Origin: Neonectria sp. B-13
Taxonomy: Eukaryota; Ascomycota; Sordariomycetes; Hypocreales; Nectriaceae
Direction: 5' to 3'
DNA: 64,000 nt
Assembly: GCA_002682825.1 (NCBI GenBank)
Contig: NOKP01000005.1
Span: forward strand, 1,116,001-1,180,000
The position numbers were made by a program, and so were the translations under genes. Position 1 is the first letter of the stretch. Each line of letters begins with the position of its first letter. This document shows, in pieces, positions 22,054 through 32,367 of this stretch. The notes below the pieces were generated by a model, which worked only from the letters and a program-made list of their open reading frames with translations, had not been told where the DNA came from and ran no database searches.

Positions 22054-23268
22054 ATGACAACTACACTCCAGCGCCAGCATGCCTGCAATCGCAGCTCCGA
22101 CTCCGACACTGACCTAGCTCCAAGCCTCTTCAGAAATGACGCCAACAACGTCGCCGCACTTCAAAGTGCCCGACTACAGAAGAAGCTGGCGGAGGAGGCT
22201 GCCCGTCTCCAAAAGGAGCAATTGGACGCAGCCGATACGAGATTGGCCAGCGAGGTCAAGGACAGAGAGAACGTCGTAAAACAACGGGATGCCTTGAATC
22301 GAATTCTTCAAACCAGGGACGGTGAGTTGGCCGGGGCCGGGAGAGATATTGAGACGCTCAAGGAAGAGAAGCAGCAGGCGGAGAATTTGAAAAGCCAAAA
22401 GGAAAACGAGCTGGCTTCTGCGATTAATGGAAAGCAGCAGGCGGAGAATTTGAGATGGCAGAAGGAACAAGAGCTGAATACTGCGAACAATGACAAGACG
22501 AACCTGCAAAACCAAGTCAACTCCCTGTCAGTCATGGTCAGCGGGATGCAAAACCGTCTTCCTAATACCCGGCGACAAGACAATTGCTTGCCGTTTCAGT
22601 ATCACCAATCAACCGTCATGATTGTCAATCTCGGATCTCTAAGGGTCATGGATGCTGGCAGAGGTAAGCTCAGCCCCTCCCATCTCGAGCCTCTTGCGAG
22701 GATAACAAGTTCGCTATAGCAAACGGCTATTGGGCACATGGCTGGGACTACGAATTGGGGGCTGCGAACCAGACCTTCACGCTTATAAATGTCAACAATG
22801 ATGCCAACCCAGACAATTGCTGGATTATTGCTCGCAAGGATAATGGCAGTAAGCGGACGCCGGTTGCAACACGGTTCAAATAGACAACTGACCATTGCTC
22901 AAAGTGAGGCTCTACTTCTCCGTCAACACATGTATTGATCTCCAAGTTGGCCACGGTACTGGAAAACAAGACTGTTGGTACATTGGTCGAGGATCAGACA
23001 GTCGCGTGGGCTCCTGGGTGTAAGTATGACCGGCGATGAGAGGTCTGCCTCAAGCAAGCTGACGACGTCTTCAGAATCAAGAATGCAGAGTGGGGCACGT
23101 GCATTGAGATGGAAAGCAGCTCGAGGGTCAACGGGTATGCGATTTTCGGAATTAATCTAGGATAGGCTAACAGGTACTAGAACCCGCATCTTATCATATC
23201 CTTTCAGCAATAACTTGGATGCGAACTGGGTCATCATTCCCATCGCCTTTAGCAGCGAGCATCTTTGA
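22054..23268 (+). CDS. Coiled-coil protein with C-terminal beta-trefoil-like domain
   Basis: Exons are 22054..22663, 22720..22848, 22905..23019, 23075..23134 and 23181..23268, giving 333 residues with all phases agreeing. Residues 30-175 are a long coiled coil with two near-identical segments (KQQAENLKSQKENELA and KQQAENLRWQKEQELN). After residue 185 comes a compact domain with repeated short strands (SLRVMDAG, TFTLINVNN, CWIIARKDNG, TCIDLQVGHG, CWYIGRG, TCIEMESS, NWVIIPIAF). This looks like a three-lobed ricin-type trefoil, but with no QxW motif, so the lectin label is tentative. There is no signal peptide. It shares the coiled-coil-plus-binding-domain build with the upstream MACPF fusion. 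Confidence 0.68.
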
Positions 23269-24051
23269 AGGGGAACTGTGTGCACTTGGCGTCTTGTTGC
23301 AAGTGATTCGCATCTGAGTACCGCTCTTGGAATGGAACGGCCTCTGTTAAGCTAGTTATTGTTATCTTTTGCTTGTTGGAATTACTGGATTTGAATATAT
23401 TTATTGTATCCCATTGCTGACTTTGTTTTGTCCAGCATGAATGGATAAGGCCGTAAGCAGTTGTGAGAGTTGTCCTGCGTTCTCAACCATCAAAACCTCT
23501 GCAACGCCAAAGACTGCACTACTCCAGCTGAACTTACAGACTGAACCGGTAAGGCTTGATCCAGAATCCAGATCCAGACCGCGCCCATGAAAGACAATTC
23601 CTCGCCTCTCTGAGAGCTGGACTTGCCTAGCACCAGCAGCTGAGTTTGGTCTAGACGATATCACGGTAATTATGGAGAAAGCACCAATTCGGTCAAGGGT
23701 AGCCAAGATGGCTTGAGACATTGCCAAGCGGAGTTGATCTCTGTTTCAATAGCCTTCGTAAGCGCCGTGGTCAGCCAGCCACGATGGCATGGGTGAAGCG
23801 TTCTAGAGCGGCCATGTGGGGATGGATTAGTGTGCGTATCGAACGCTCGCGCTGACGCGATTGACATGTGAAGGAATCTAGACCAGAGGGAGCCGATGAG
23901 GGTGAGTTGTATGGTGGTAGATGGTCTTGGCTCCAGTTATATATAAGAGACTACAGTACAACTCCACCCTCAATCATTATCACAACTTTGCCTTCAATCA
24001 ACATCACAACTCTAATACCACAACACCAACACCACCACAACAATCCTCAAA
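23269..24051. other. Intergenic with promoter of the gene at 24052
   Basis: No gene is supported. It contains a TATA box and an A/C-rich leader before 24052. Confidence 0.45.
23937..23948 (+). promoter_or_regulatory. TATA box of the 24052 gene
   Basis: TTATATATAAGA lies about 105 bases before the ATG. A CA-rich leader (CAACACCAACACCACCAC) follows, typical of strongly transcribed fungal genes. Confidence 0.5.
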
Positions 24052-25197
24052 ATGCCCTGGCTCACCGAAGACCAAGCTGTAGCCGAAGTCAGCACATGGA
24101 ATGTTGACATCAATGAGCTCAAACCCGCCCTCGTCGCCAAGCAAGGCCTCTGGAACCTCTACAAGACCAAGAACTCTGGCTGGGCCGCCTCCGTCGCCGA
24201 AATGGGCGTCTCTGCCGCCACTGCCGTCCTCACTGGCTCTGGAACCTTGAGTGCCATATCGTGGATGAGCGATACCATCACTAATTCCGTGCAAGGCGCC
24301 CTGGTCGATGGATCTGTAAAGAAGGGCGTTGATTACATCGCTGGTGCGCACTTGACTGAGTACGACCCGGCCAAGGGCTTCAAGCTCGCAGCCAACAAAA
24401 GGTTTGCCACCAAGATTGCGTCTGGCTTCCTTACTATCCTCATCGCTACTGCAGGCGGCGCCCTGACTGTCGCAACAGCCGGCAGCACAGCCGCTGTCAT
24501 TGCCATCGCCCTTATTGTCTATGTCGGCGAGAGCGATGAAGCTAAGAAGCTCCAAAGCTGGGGCGAAACCGTCAACAGCGTCATGGGCAAGTACGACGAG
24601 ATCCGCCATCAGAAGCTTCAGCAGATCAATACCAAGAACCGCAACCAGCTAGAAAAGCTCGTCATGTCCAATGCCTACCATGATATCGAGGACCTGAAAC
24701 TCGTCAAGACGTATAGCTGGAAGATCGGCAACCATACCAAAGCGCGGTACTCCACACCTAAGCTGCAGCAGCTTTTGGTGTATGTGACTGGTATTGATGA
24801 GAAGCTGGGCAAGGATTTGTGGATGATTGATCTGTTGGAGATTGCTCGAGTGTATTCAGAAGAGACAAGGGAACTCTGGCACAACATTGAGGTGAAACAA
24901 GGCAAGGCAAAGAATATGCCAAATGCTCCGCCGATGAAGCAGTTCAACAAAGAGCATGTCAGGGACTTTATGCGGCGGCAGATTGAGAGTCATGTTGAAG
25001 TGGACAAGGCGCCGACGACTAAGACGGAGGAGAAGTTGGCGGAGAAGAGGGAGCAGGCGATGAGCAAGTATGGTGAGCTTGGCGAAGCTGTTGATAGAGA
25101 AGCAGATTATGATGAAAACGTCGAGGAGAGGAAAAGTATTGATACTATCCCTAACTTTGAGGCTAGTGTGGCAGGGGCTAAGGGCCAAGTGGGCTAG
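24052..25197 (+). CDS. Protein with Gly/Ala-rich hydrophobic helices, family not recognised
   Basis: This is a single exon of 381 residues. The Met context is good (AAAATGCC). A short Ala/Gly/Ser-rich segment at about residues 50-80 and a longer one at about 122-158 (small residues alternating with Ile/Leu/Val) could insert in membranes or form a helical hairpin. The rest is charged and helical, ending with an acidic/Lys-rich tail (residues 320-370). The first 40 residues are amphipathic, with no signal peptide. Codon use is GC-biased, unlike the AT-rich DNA right after it. I do not recognise the family. The small-residue helix pair is seen in bacteriocin-like and glycine-zipper membrane proteins, but that comparison is loose. 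Confidence 0.65.
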   Translation: MPWLTEDQAVAEVSTWNVDINELKPALVAKQGLWNLYKTKNSGWAASVAEMGVSAATAVLTGSGTLSAISWMSDTITNSVQGALVDGSVKKGVDYIAGAHLTEYDPAKGFKLAANKRFATKIASGFLTILIATAGGALTVATAGSTAAVIAIALIVYVGESDEAKKLQSWGETVNSVMGKYDEIRHQKLQQINTKNRNQLEKLVMSNAYHDIEDLKLVKTYSWKIGNHTKARYSTPKLQQLLVYVTGIDEKLGKDLWMIDLLEIARVYSEETRELWHNIEVKQGKAKNMPNAPPMKQFNKEHVRDFMRRQIESHVEVDKAPTTKTEEKLAEKREQAMSKYGELGEAVDREADYDENVEERKSIDTIPNFEASVAGAKGQVG

Positions 25198-25590
25198 CTG
25201 GTTGCTAGCAAGGGTATAATTGGGCGTGGAGAGGGGCAGTCATAAGGGAGGTTAAGAAGGGAAGGAGAGGAGGTTTTTTCTTTTCATTATCATCTTTGGA
25301 AGGGAGCAATCAGAGAGACAAGAGCTTCTTACTGTAGAAAGACAAGAGAGATAAGCTTATTGAGCTTAAAGCTTATGCCTTTGCCTTTATTTATAGAGAA
25401 AGAATTCTATAATTATATGTAAATCTTCACTTAATTCTAGGTTAAACCTCTACCTTCTATAACACTAGTTGCTAAGCTGACTATAGATCTCTTTAATGCT
25501 TTACTAATATTCTTTCCTACTTTTAACTTAATAATACAAGTTATAAGAGGTATAAGCACAACTTGATTAATATTATATTAGCCTATTGAA
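25198..25590. other. AT-rich, RIP-like block
   Basis: 25320-25590 is strongly AT-rich with TA-rich codon-less sequence, like the RIP blocks elsewhere. It ends abruptly where ankyrin coding begins. No repeat family was assigned. Confidence 0.5.
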
Positions 25591-27724
25591 ATGATTAACG
25601 GCTGGACAGCTTTGCACGCCGCGATTCGACACAAACATACCGATTGCGCGTATGAGCTGTTGACGTCAAAGAACTTGAGACTCCCGCTGGTACAGGCTAT
25701 AGGTGGACATGGACCTCACACTTTGGGCAGCAACATGTCTCAGCAAGAACGTGAGCAGATGAATCGAAAGTATGGCAGAACTACTCAAGGAGGAAACTCT
25801 GGCGCCAGTACTTCCAGTACGGGCTTACCTCAACCTCGTGGTGTCGTCGCGGGGGGCTTCGTCGTCCAGTTCAGGCCAACCACTGTCGGCACCTTCTCCC
25901 ATGGTCTTGGCGGTGTCAAACAACTATCTCTCCGGCGTAGAGCTGCTCCTGAAGCACGACAGACTGTATGTTGGAGGACCGGGAACGACGGGCGAATTCC
26001 TAAGGAAAGCTCTGTCACTCCCAGACAAAGCAATCCTAGAGTTACTACTTCCCGCCTCGAACACTGCTAGCATATTGGCAGCACTCCCTGACATGGCAGC
26101 ACGGACTGACGACAGGGCTCTGGATGCGATGCGGCAGAAGCTGGACGTTAAACTTGGACACCAGAGTCTCTTGCCACAGGCTATTTCAGATCACCAGATA
26201 TCGAGTCATGTTCTTGATTTCTTGCTCAATGTCTGGCCTCCAAGCAGTACCACATTGCCAAATATCGTCCTCCACCTCGCTGCAAGACGCCCGTCAACAG
26301 AGGGAACTCACCTTGCCGCCCGTCTTATTGACGGAGGCGCCGACAACTTTTCTGTGGACAGCGAGGGACACACTCCGTTACAAGCAGCGATTCATGCCAA
26401 AAACTGGGACACGGTTGACTTGTTCGCTAGAAAGGGCATGGCAGGTGCCAAAGTGGCACCCAATGCGCTGCATTTTCTTGTCGAAGGCGCACAGCTCCAA
26501 CCTGACGACGCAGCAGAGAAACTCATCCAAGTAGCGACCACGCTGCTTGAAATAGGCATCGACATCGATTACGTGGACGGAAGAGGCCACAGTATCTGTC
26601 ACAAGGTAGCTGCGGAAGACAGTGCCCTGCTACGGTGGGCACTAGAGAACAATGCCTACCCAGCTTTGGCAGACTCAAGGGGCGACACACCGATACACGT
26701 GGCTGTAGCATTCTCTCGGACCGAGAACCTGCAACTTCTCCTCAGCAGCATCATCCAGCTCATCCCCAAGGAGCTAGTGCCGATTCTCGCAACTCCAGGG
26801 CTGAGAAGACCCCCTTTAATATTAGCCACTGACGTGGGAAATGTCGCAGTCCTCAAGGCCCTGATCGAAGCCGATCAAATGGCAAAATGCCTTGAAGAGA
26901 TTGACGACCCGTCACATCATAGCTTACGGTTGACCATATTCACCAATGCACTGTGCAATGCCATCCGCAAAGAATTCGATAGGGGCGTTGAACTCCTGAT
27001 GGAAGCCATGAGCTTTGTCTCTGGACTTGACTCAACGGGAGAAACGCCCCTGCATGTCGGTGTGAAGCAGAAGAGAAGTGATGTTGTGAGGAAATTACTC
27101 GAGCATGGGGCTTACGTGAACGCCCAAGAGGCAAACAGCGGCATAACGCCCTACGGCATCGCGGCAGCAGGGTCGATGGCAAGCATTTTGACGATACTGT
27201 TTAAGTTTGGCGCCGAGCTCCAGCCAAATGATATCATGATGGCAGCCGAGAGCGGTGACGAGGCTTTGCTTGAAGAGATCCTGATCAAGTACCCAAATGA
27301 CCTTGAAGGACAGATGAAGGCGCTCTTCACCGCGAGGAAGTTGAGGCATACGGGAGTTGTCAAAGCACTGCTTGCAACGGCGGCCTCCAGGCCAGAACAA
27401 CTGATAATAGAGGGCATTTCGCGCGACTATTACGGAGACACTGTCCTGTACCAAGCCGTCCGGAGCCAAAACAAAGAAAAAGTTCGCGATATTGCCTTTG
27501 ATGGTGACGGAACTCTTCTACATGCCAAAGACGCCGGAGGCAATTCAGCTCTCATGGCTGCCATTCGGATTTGTCACTGGGGCAGTGCTGAGATTCTGGC
27601 AGAGGCAGGTGCTGACATCGACGGAGCACTCGAAACAGCTGTGGCGGAGCAATGTGACATGTGGGTTGATAAGTTGAATGATCTTAGGGGTCGTTATCCC
27701 TCCCGCAGTCGCGGAGAAACATGA
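25591..27724 (+). CDS. Ankyrin-repeat protein, 5' end damaged or uncertain
   Basis: The long frame 25772..27724 (650 residues) holds some eight ankyrin-like repeats. Examples are GHTPLQAAIHAKNWDTVDLF, GDTPIHVAVAFSRTENLQLL, GETPLHVGVKQKRSDVVRKL and GNSALMAAIRICHWGSAEIL. Just upstream, another frame (25591 onward) has GWTALHAAIRHKHTDCAYEL, also an ankyrin repeat. Joining the two needs an intron near 25700-25800, but no clean donor and acceptor pair was found; a frameshift is the alternative. Ankyrin repeats bind proteins and in fungi are often the C-terminal sensor half of large NLR or HET-type proteins. The coding starts directly at a RIP-bleached block, so an N-terminal part has probably been lost. 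Confidence 0.65.
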
Positions 27725-28151
27725 GGCGTTGATGACTTGGAGCATGGTCAGGATTTGAGGCATAGTGTCAGACAGAACAGGTATGCTAGGAAAGCCCTGT
27801 CTTCGAATAGGTATGTAGCTTCGAATATCCGCATTACCGTGTGAGAATAAATACAGAATGGAGATCGTCAATACGACCGCGCAATTTTGTTATCTTTTGT
27901 CAATCCTGAAGTCCACGGCAACACAATGTCACATAGCTAGTTTATTGGGATCGTCATGAGAGCCCTGTTACCGTCAAAACCCTGTTCTAGCTACCTTGAT
28001 GGATCACCATGATAGACCACCTTGAGGGCCTACCTTGATGGTCATGATAGCTAAGATAAAAGACCTACTTAGAACCCTCTTTTAGATAGGAATCAAGAGC
28101 TTCAATGCACCTCAATTCCTCCCGGAATGTGATAGTGCGAGTCTGCTTGAG
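27725..28151. other. Intergenic, convergent 3' ends
   Basis: This lies between the ankyrin gene and the convergent transcription-factor gene. Short repeats of GATGG/CCTTGA type near 27990-28045 are noted; nothing else. Confidence 0.4.
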
Positions 28152-29142
28152 TCAGTACAACTTGGCGGCCGACGGGACGCTGGCGACATACCACTGGTAG
28201 CACTCGCGGATGATACGATTTGTCCCTTGTGCATTGATCGGGTCTTGTTCGAAAACGCCGGCCATTGTAAACAATTGAAATATGTGCTTGCTGTTTATTA
28301 TTGCTGAGGGAAATGCCTCGGCACCACGATATGTCGCAAGTATGAGAGCAATAAGGAGCACTTGAAACTGAGCAAGAAATTCTGCTCGAGGCCTAAGCGG
28401 GGTAGATGAACTCTTTATAAACTTCAACTATCGACTCAAGTCAGAGATTCGGAATGGTGTGCGCCGTTTTGAGGATCGCATCTTACAAGTTGCGCATCAA
28501 GCACCCTTAAAAGCGCATCATGGTAGAACCGAGCTCTGTCCCGAGTTTGTGGCGTGCCCAGTACCCACAGCCCGGCTGTCAAAACTGCAGATGCCAATTC
28601 GAATTCGGGAGATTGTTCGGACTTGAAGAAAGTCTCTGTGTGTAGAAGGGGCCAATGTGGATGGAAGTTTTCGAAGTACGAATCTCGCAGTTCGGTACAA
28701 TCAGACACCTCTAGCAGTCGCATTGTAGGGTTAGACGACAAGTTCAACCCTGCCAATTTTGTATCCAACGGGCCATCTGAAGTTAGAGGAGTAGGATCAT
28801 GTGGCTCCGGTGCTTGTTGGCATCGTTCTGACTTATTATTGACGCGCGCGAGCGAGGCTTCTTCAGCTTGCTGTGTGGAATGAACGGTACCCTCAGCCCG
28901 GTGACTTATCGCCTGGTGCCTGTTAAGCAAGTCGCTGAGACTCTGTCAGCCTAGGATCTACACAAATGCCGTGGAATAAGAAAGAATAGATGCTTTCGAT
29001 TGAACGTAGCTGCGCATTCTTGGCAGGCATATGAGCGTAAATTCAGGTGGTCTCTCTCGTGACGTAAGAGGTGCTCTTTGTTTTTGTACGAACGGACGCA
29101 CCCAGGATAAGTGCAAAGAAACCGAGCCGTGCTGGTAGACAT
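28152..29142 (-). CDS. Short C2H2 transcription factor with fungal-specific domain
   Basis: Exons are complement(28994..29142, 28487..28934, 28152..28427), giving 290 residues. The first intron would use a GC donor (AAA|GCATCT); the second is GTAAGA..CGATAG with a CTGAC branch. Exon 1 carries a C2H2 finger (C-x4-C-x12-H-x3-H: CTYPGC ... HERDH) and half of a second (CQECAATFNRK). The second is completed across the intron by DLLNRHQAISH, which supports the splice. Exon 2 has NFHPHWPLLHTETF, the entry of the fungal-specific transcription factor domain, and exon 3 continues it. Known relatives are usually 500 residues or more, so this copy is probably truncated at its 3' end. An in-frame Met at 29193 could extend the N-terminus. 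Confidence 0.65.
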
Positions 29143-29231
29143 ATCGGAGTCGGGAAGTCGAATCTCCGTGTTTACACAAGCCCGACAAAACACATTCTGT
29201 GGTTGGGAGCGAAGAGTGGGGAAACGATGAC

Positions 29232-29356
29232 TTGCGATGTGGGATCTGGGATATGGAGGCTTTACATATCAACGAGCGCCCACCATAGAGTCCACGATGT
29301 GGGATTTTTGACCCTTATGTAAGTCCAACCATGTGGGATGTGGGATTGTGGGATCC
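29232..29356. promoter_or_regulatory. Cluster of GTGGGAT motifs upstream of the zinc-finger gene
   Basis: GTGGGAT (usually ATGTGGGAT) occurs at least five times in about 120 bases, roughly 90-210 bases upstream of the zinc-finger gene's ATG. It could be a binding-site cluster, possibly for the gene's own product, or a small degenerate tandem repeat. Confidence 0.35.
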
Positions 29357-29639
29357 TTGTTCGGGCTTTGCTAATCACATTGACCCCACAACTCGAGAGT
29401 CGAGACCAAGTCGACGATACCTTTCATAGCGGGAGGGAGGAATCTTAGGATTTGTATTTAAGAGAAAAGAAATATAATATTAATGCTTATTTCTATAGAA
29501 ATAATGCTATTATCCATAACATTCTTAATATTGGTAAGTTCTGCAGACCTCTTTTAGTAGGAATTAATAGAGTAGGCAATTCATGCGCGGCCAATACAGT
29601 ACTGCAACATAAAGTCATAATCGGTCCATCTCGTAGCCT
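29357..29639. other. Intergenic, AT-rich patch
   Basis: 29450-29580 is AT-rich, RIP-like sequence. No feature is supported. Confidence 0.4.
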
Positions 29640-30720
29640 CAGAGCGCTCACTTGTACATGGCTTCAGCATCGTCAAACCGGCCTTGGACTGTGTAGAGGT
29701 TTTCCAAAGGTCCCAGGAACCCACGCATCCCAATCTCCAATCTCTACGCCCTCCGTTATCAGTCTCGCACATCGGTCCGGCATGCTGAGAACCCGCCGCT
29801 GTACCCACCAATACTCGCGGGCTGCTTTGTTTGGCACGTGCGATGCAACACATGCCATCGCCAGCTGCGCCATCGTCGCAGTCGGATCCCTCGTCATGTT
29901 TAGGACGTGTACTATCCAAGAGTACACGCATTCATGTACGCTATATCCTTGCGAATCCGCTCCGCACTCCCTCGTCGGATGATCAGCCTCTACGAGACGT
30001 AGTCACACAGATGATGCATGCTCCCGTTAAAAGTGAATATTTCTTCCGTTAAGTCCTGTAGCCACAGCGGTGCTGCTAAGCCCCCATCACATAGCAGCTC
30101 ATACAATAAATCCTCGTTGCCTAAATGGCTTGACATTTGTGTATGAAATATTCTATGTCGAGTACATAGCACGGTCCTCGTATGACAGAAGCCGCAGATT
30201 CAATTTCTATAGTTTATACTATGACTTTTCGTACAGTTCGAGGTACTCCTTCCACATCGTAGAAACTTGCTCTAGGTATGCAGGCGAACGGCAGCGGTAT
30301 CTGTGGATTAGTGTCAGTGTCCTTTATCATCGGCCGCATCGGTAACTTACCTTGTTCGAGGCATTGTCGGTTCGACGTAAATTCTAGTATCTGGAGGTTG
30401 TCCTTGATACATTCGAGCTTGCCCAGCAGTTTAGACTGACCAATTTTGGCTGTAGATGACCGCGTCGTCACGATGATGGCACCATGGTAGCTGTCGGGGA
30501 GAAACGGATGAATGTCGAAAGCCTTCGCGTCTAGACGACTCATCTGGTCTGAAATTCGACTGGCCGGATTCGTCGTATCGCCTTGCGCCGTCAAAGAGCG
30601 ATTAGTGACTGCCTCAACGTCAAGACCGAGAGAGTGACAAGCCTCGAGATAAGTCTTAAGCGTCGCCTGTGGCTGTGATACTTTCGCGCGTGCACGGACC
30701 CAATTGGTGGCAATTTGTTA
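29640..30720 (-). pseudogene. Dead NLR: NB-ARC, winged-helix and TPR remnants
   Basis: Read in order on the minus strand: an open stretch at about 30600-30720 leads into YHGAIIVTTRSSTAKIG (about 30450-30490), the RNBS-B site of NB-ARC ATPases. Later WLQDLTEEIFTFNGSMHHLC (about 30010-30075) matches the winged-helix region of fungal NLRs. WIVHVLN, AREYWWVQRR and NLYTVQGRFDDAEAMYK (about 29665-29920) match the first TPR units. The pieces lie in different frames, and one extra A in GGAAAACC near 29700 breaks the TPR frame. The P-loop and most of the TPR array are absent. It is a clear relic of a STAND immune-type receptor, unrelated in detail to the intact NLR at 48198. Limits are approximate. 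Confidence 0.65.
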
Positions 30721-32367
30721 AATGCTAGCGGGAATTGGTACAGTAGGTACTTACAGATACTCATTGAGCATCGCGCAGTCATATGCAGCTACCATGCAGT
30801 CACATACAAAACCCATTCACAGTATGTGCAGAACTAGATAATATAGATTGGTGCTATAATCATATAAATAGATCTCATATCCATTAATAAAGTTCTAGAC
30901 TAGATATAACGTGGCGTTATTAATATCAATACCTATAGATGCTTTAGTGTAACTTTATGCAGTCGCATATGAATCCTTACACACCCATTTCTTTAGTCTT
31001 TCGAACTTAGAAATCTTCCGGATGATTCTGCCACTGCAAACCGCTTCTAGGCAGCAACCGGTGAGTCAACGAGTGACCCTTTTCGCCGCCGCGAATGTGA
31101 ACCACACAACTTGCGATGCTGAAAGACTACCAAGAGGGGCATCTCAAACCCATAGGCTTCACAAATTCCCTGCTGTTGGCAGGTGTTACAGCTGAGCTAC
31201 AGTGGGGCTCACGAGCATGTGCAGCGCTCTAGCAGTGGACTCTCGTCACTATCTGGAATCGGCCCCGCCGCTTTAAGTCCCAGAATGCGACTTTCCTTCT
31301 CGTGTGGATGCCGGCCCGCAATTATAATCATGAATTTGGCTACGTAATGTTGTTATCACCAACATTTGTACCATAGGGGTGGCGCTAAAAGGCGTGTATT
31401 GCGTTGGAAGCCCTTAATCAAGGAGGGCATCAGCTACAGGTATTTCTATGCACCGGACCTCTTCCGGGACCGAAGGTCGTCGGCAACTGACAGCCCTTTT
31501 CGGGTTCCTCGAAAGGGTAGTTACATCCTTATACATTGTGGATCCAACCCTTGCAGGGGTGTCTGGGCAAAATACAAACCTTATCTTACCCTTTATGCGC
31601 GGGACTGATTTCAGTGAAATCAGAACGCGCTTACTCTAGGGTTTCGCGTCCTCATTGGTCGCGTAGGCATCGTCCAGTGAAAGCAAATTCAAGTGAAAGC
31701 AGACGCGTTCATTGGCCAGGCGAGGCAGGGTTAGGGGATGGTGGAAGTTGGTATCATTGGTGTCAAAGGCGGCAAGAAAAGGAAAGAAAGGAGAAGTAAG
31801 CGTGCGCGCGTCATTTGTGTATGTAGCTATGGTCTGTAGCCTCGAGCGTGCTGGGGTCAATGGGGTAAGAGGAAAAACTTCCTCCTTTTTTTTTTTTAAC
31901 TTCAGATCTTCAATGCTCCCTCCGTTTCTTTTGGTGGACGTTATTCCCGGCGCCATGAGATCCCAGAGCCGGAGCCTACTCACGGGCGGTGCCGTTCGCT
32001 AACCCTCCCCCACTACCCCATGACCATCAACCATTTAAGGCTCCTAGACCAACAGCCGCGTAAGTCACATTTACGCCTTTCATATGGATGATGTCTTAAC
32101 AGTATCCCAGTTGTGCAGCTGTCCTGATGGCTTTCTTACAGTTTGACACTACACAAAGTTGATTCATGTCATTGCGGCAAAGCGGATATATTAATACAAT
32201 GTTTCAGCTATTCTGCAATGCAATACAGCCATCCAGGCTCTTGACTTCAGCCATATTATTCTCCTAGACAATGTGCACTTCGTTTTAGCTAAATTTTCCG
32301 CATTCCCTACTTGAGAATATCGTCCTCTCATAGTAATCTAAGTGGGTTTGAATTCTAAATTTGAGAA
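30721..32367. other. Long intergenic stretch, no gene supported
   Basis: 30830-30960 is AT-rich. 31870-31895 holds a poly-T run. Several short ORFs on both strands lack any domain or signal. A tRNA-like A-box phrase on the minus strand near 31190 was examined and rejected. Confidence 0.4.

Noticed and set aside
31130..31215. tRNA-like A box (TAGCTCAGCTGT) and weak B box on the minus strand at tRNA spacing
   Set aside because: The D-stem, anticodon stem and acceptor ends do not pair and the B box is poor, so neither a tRNA nor a SINE head is supported.
31480..31640. GATTTCAGTGAAATC-type inverted repeat as an operator
   Set aside because: A single short palindrome in a gene-free region with no promoter nearby.
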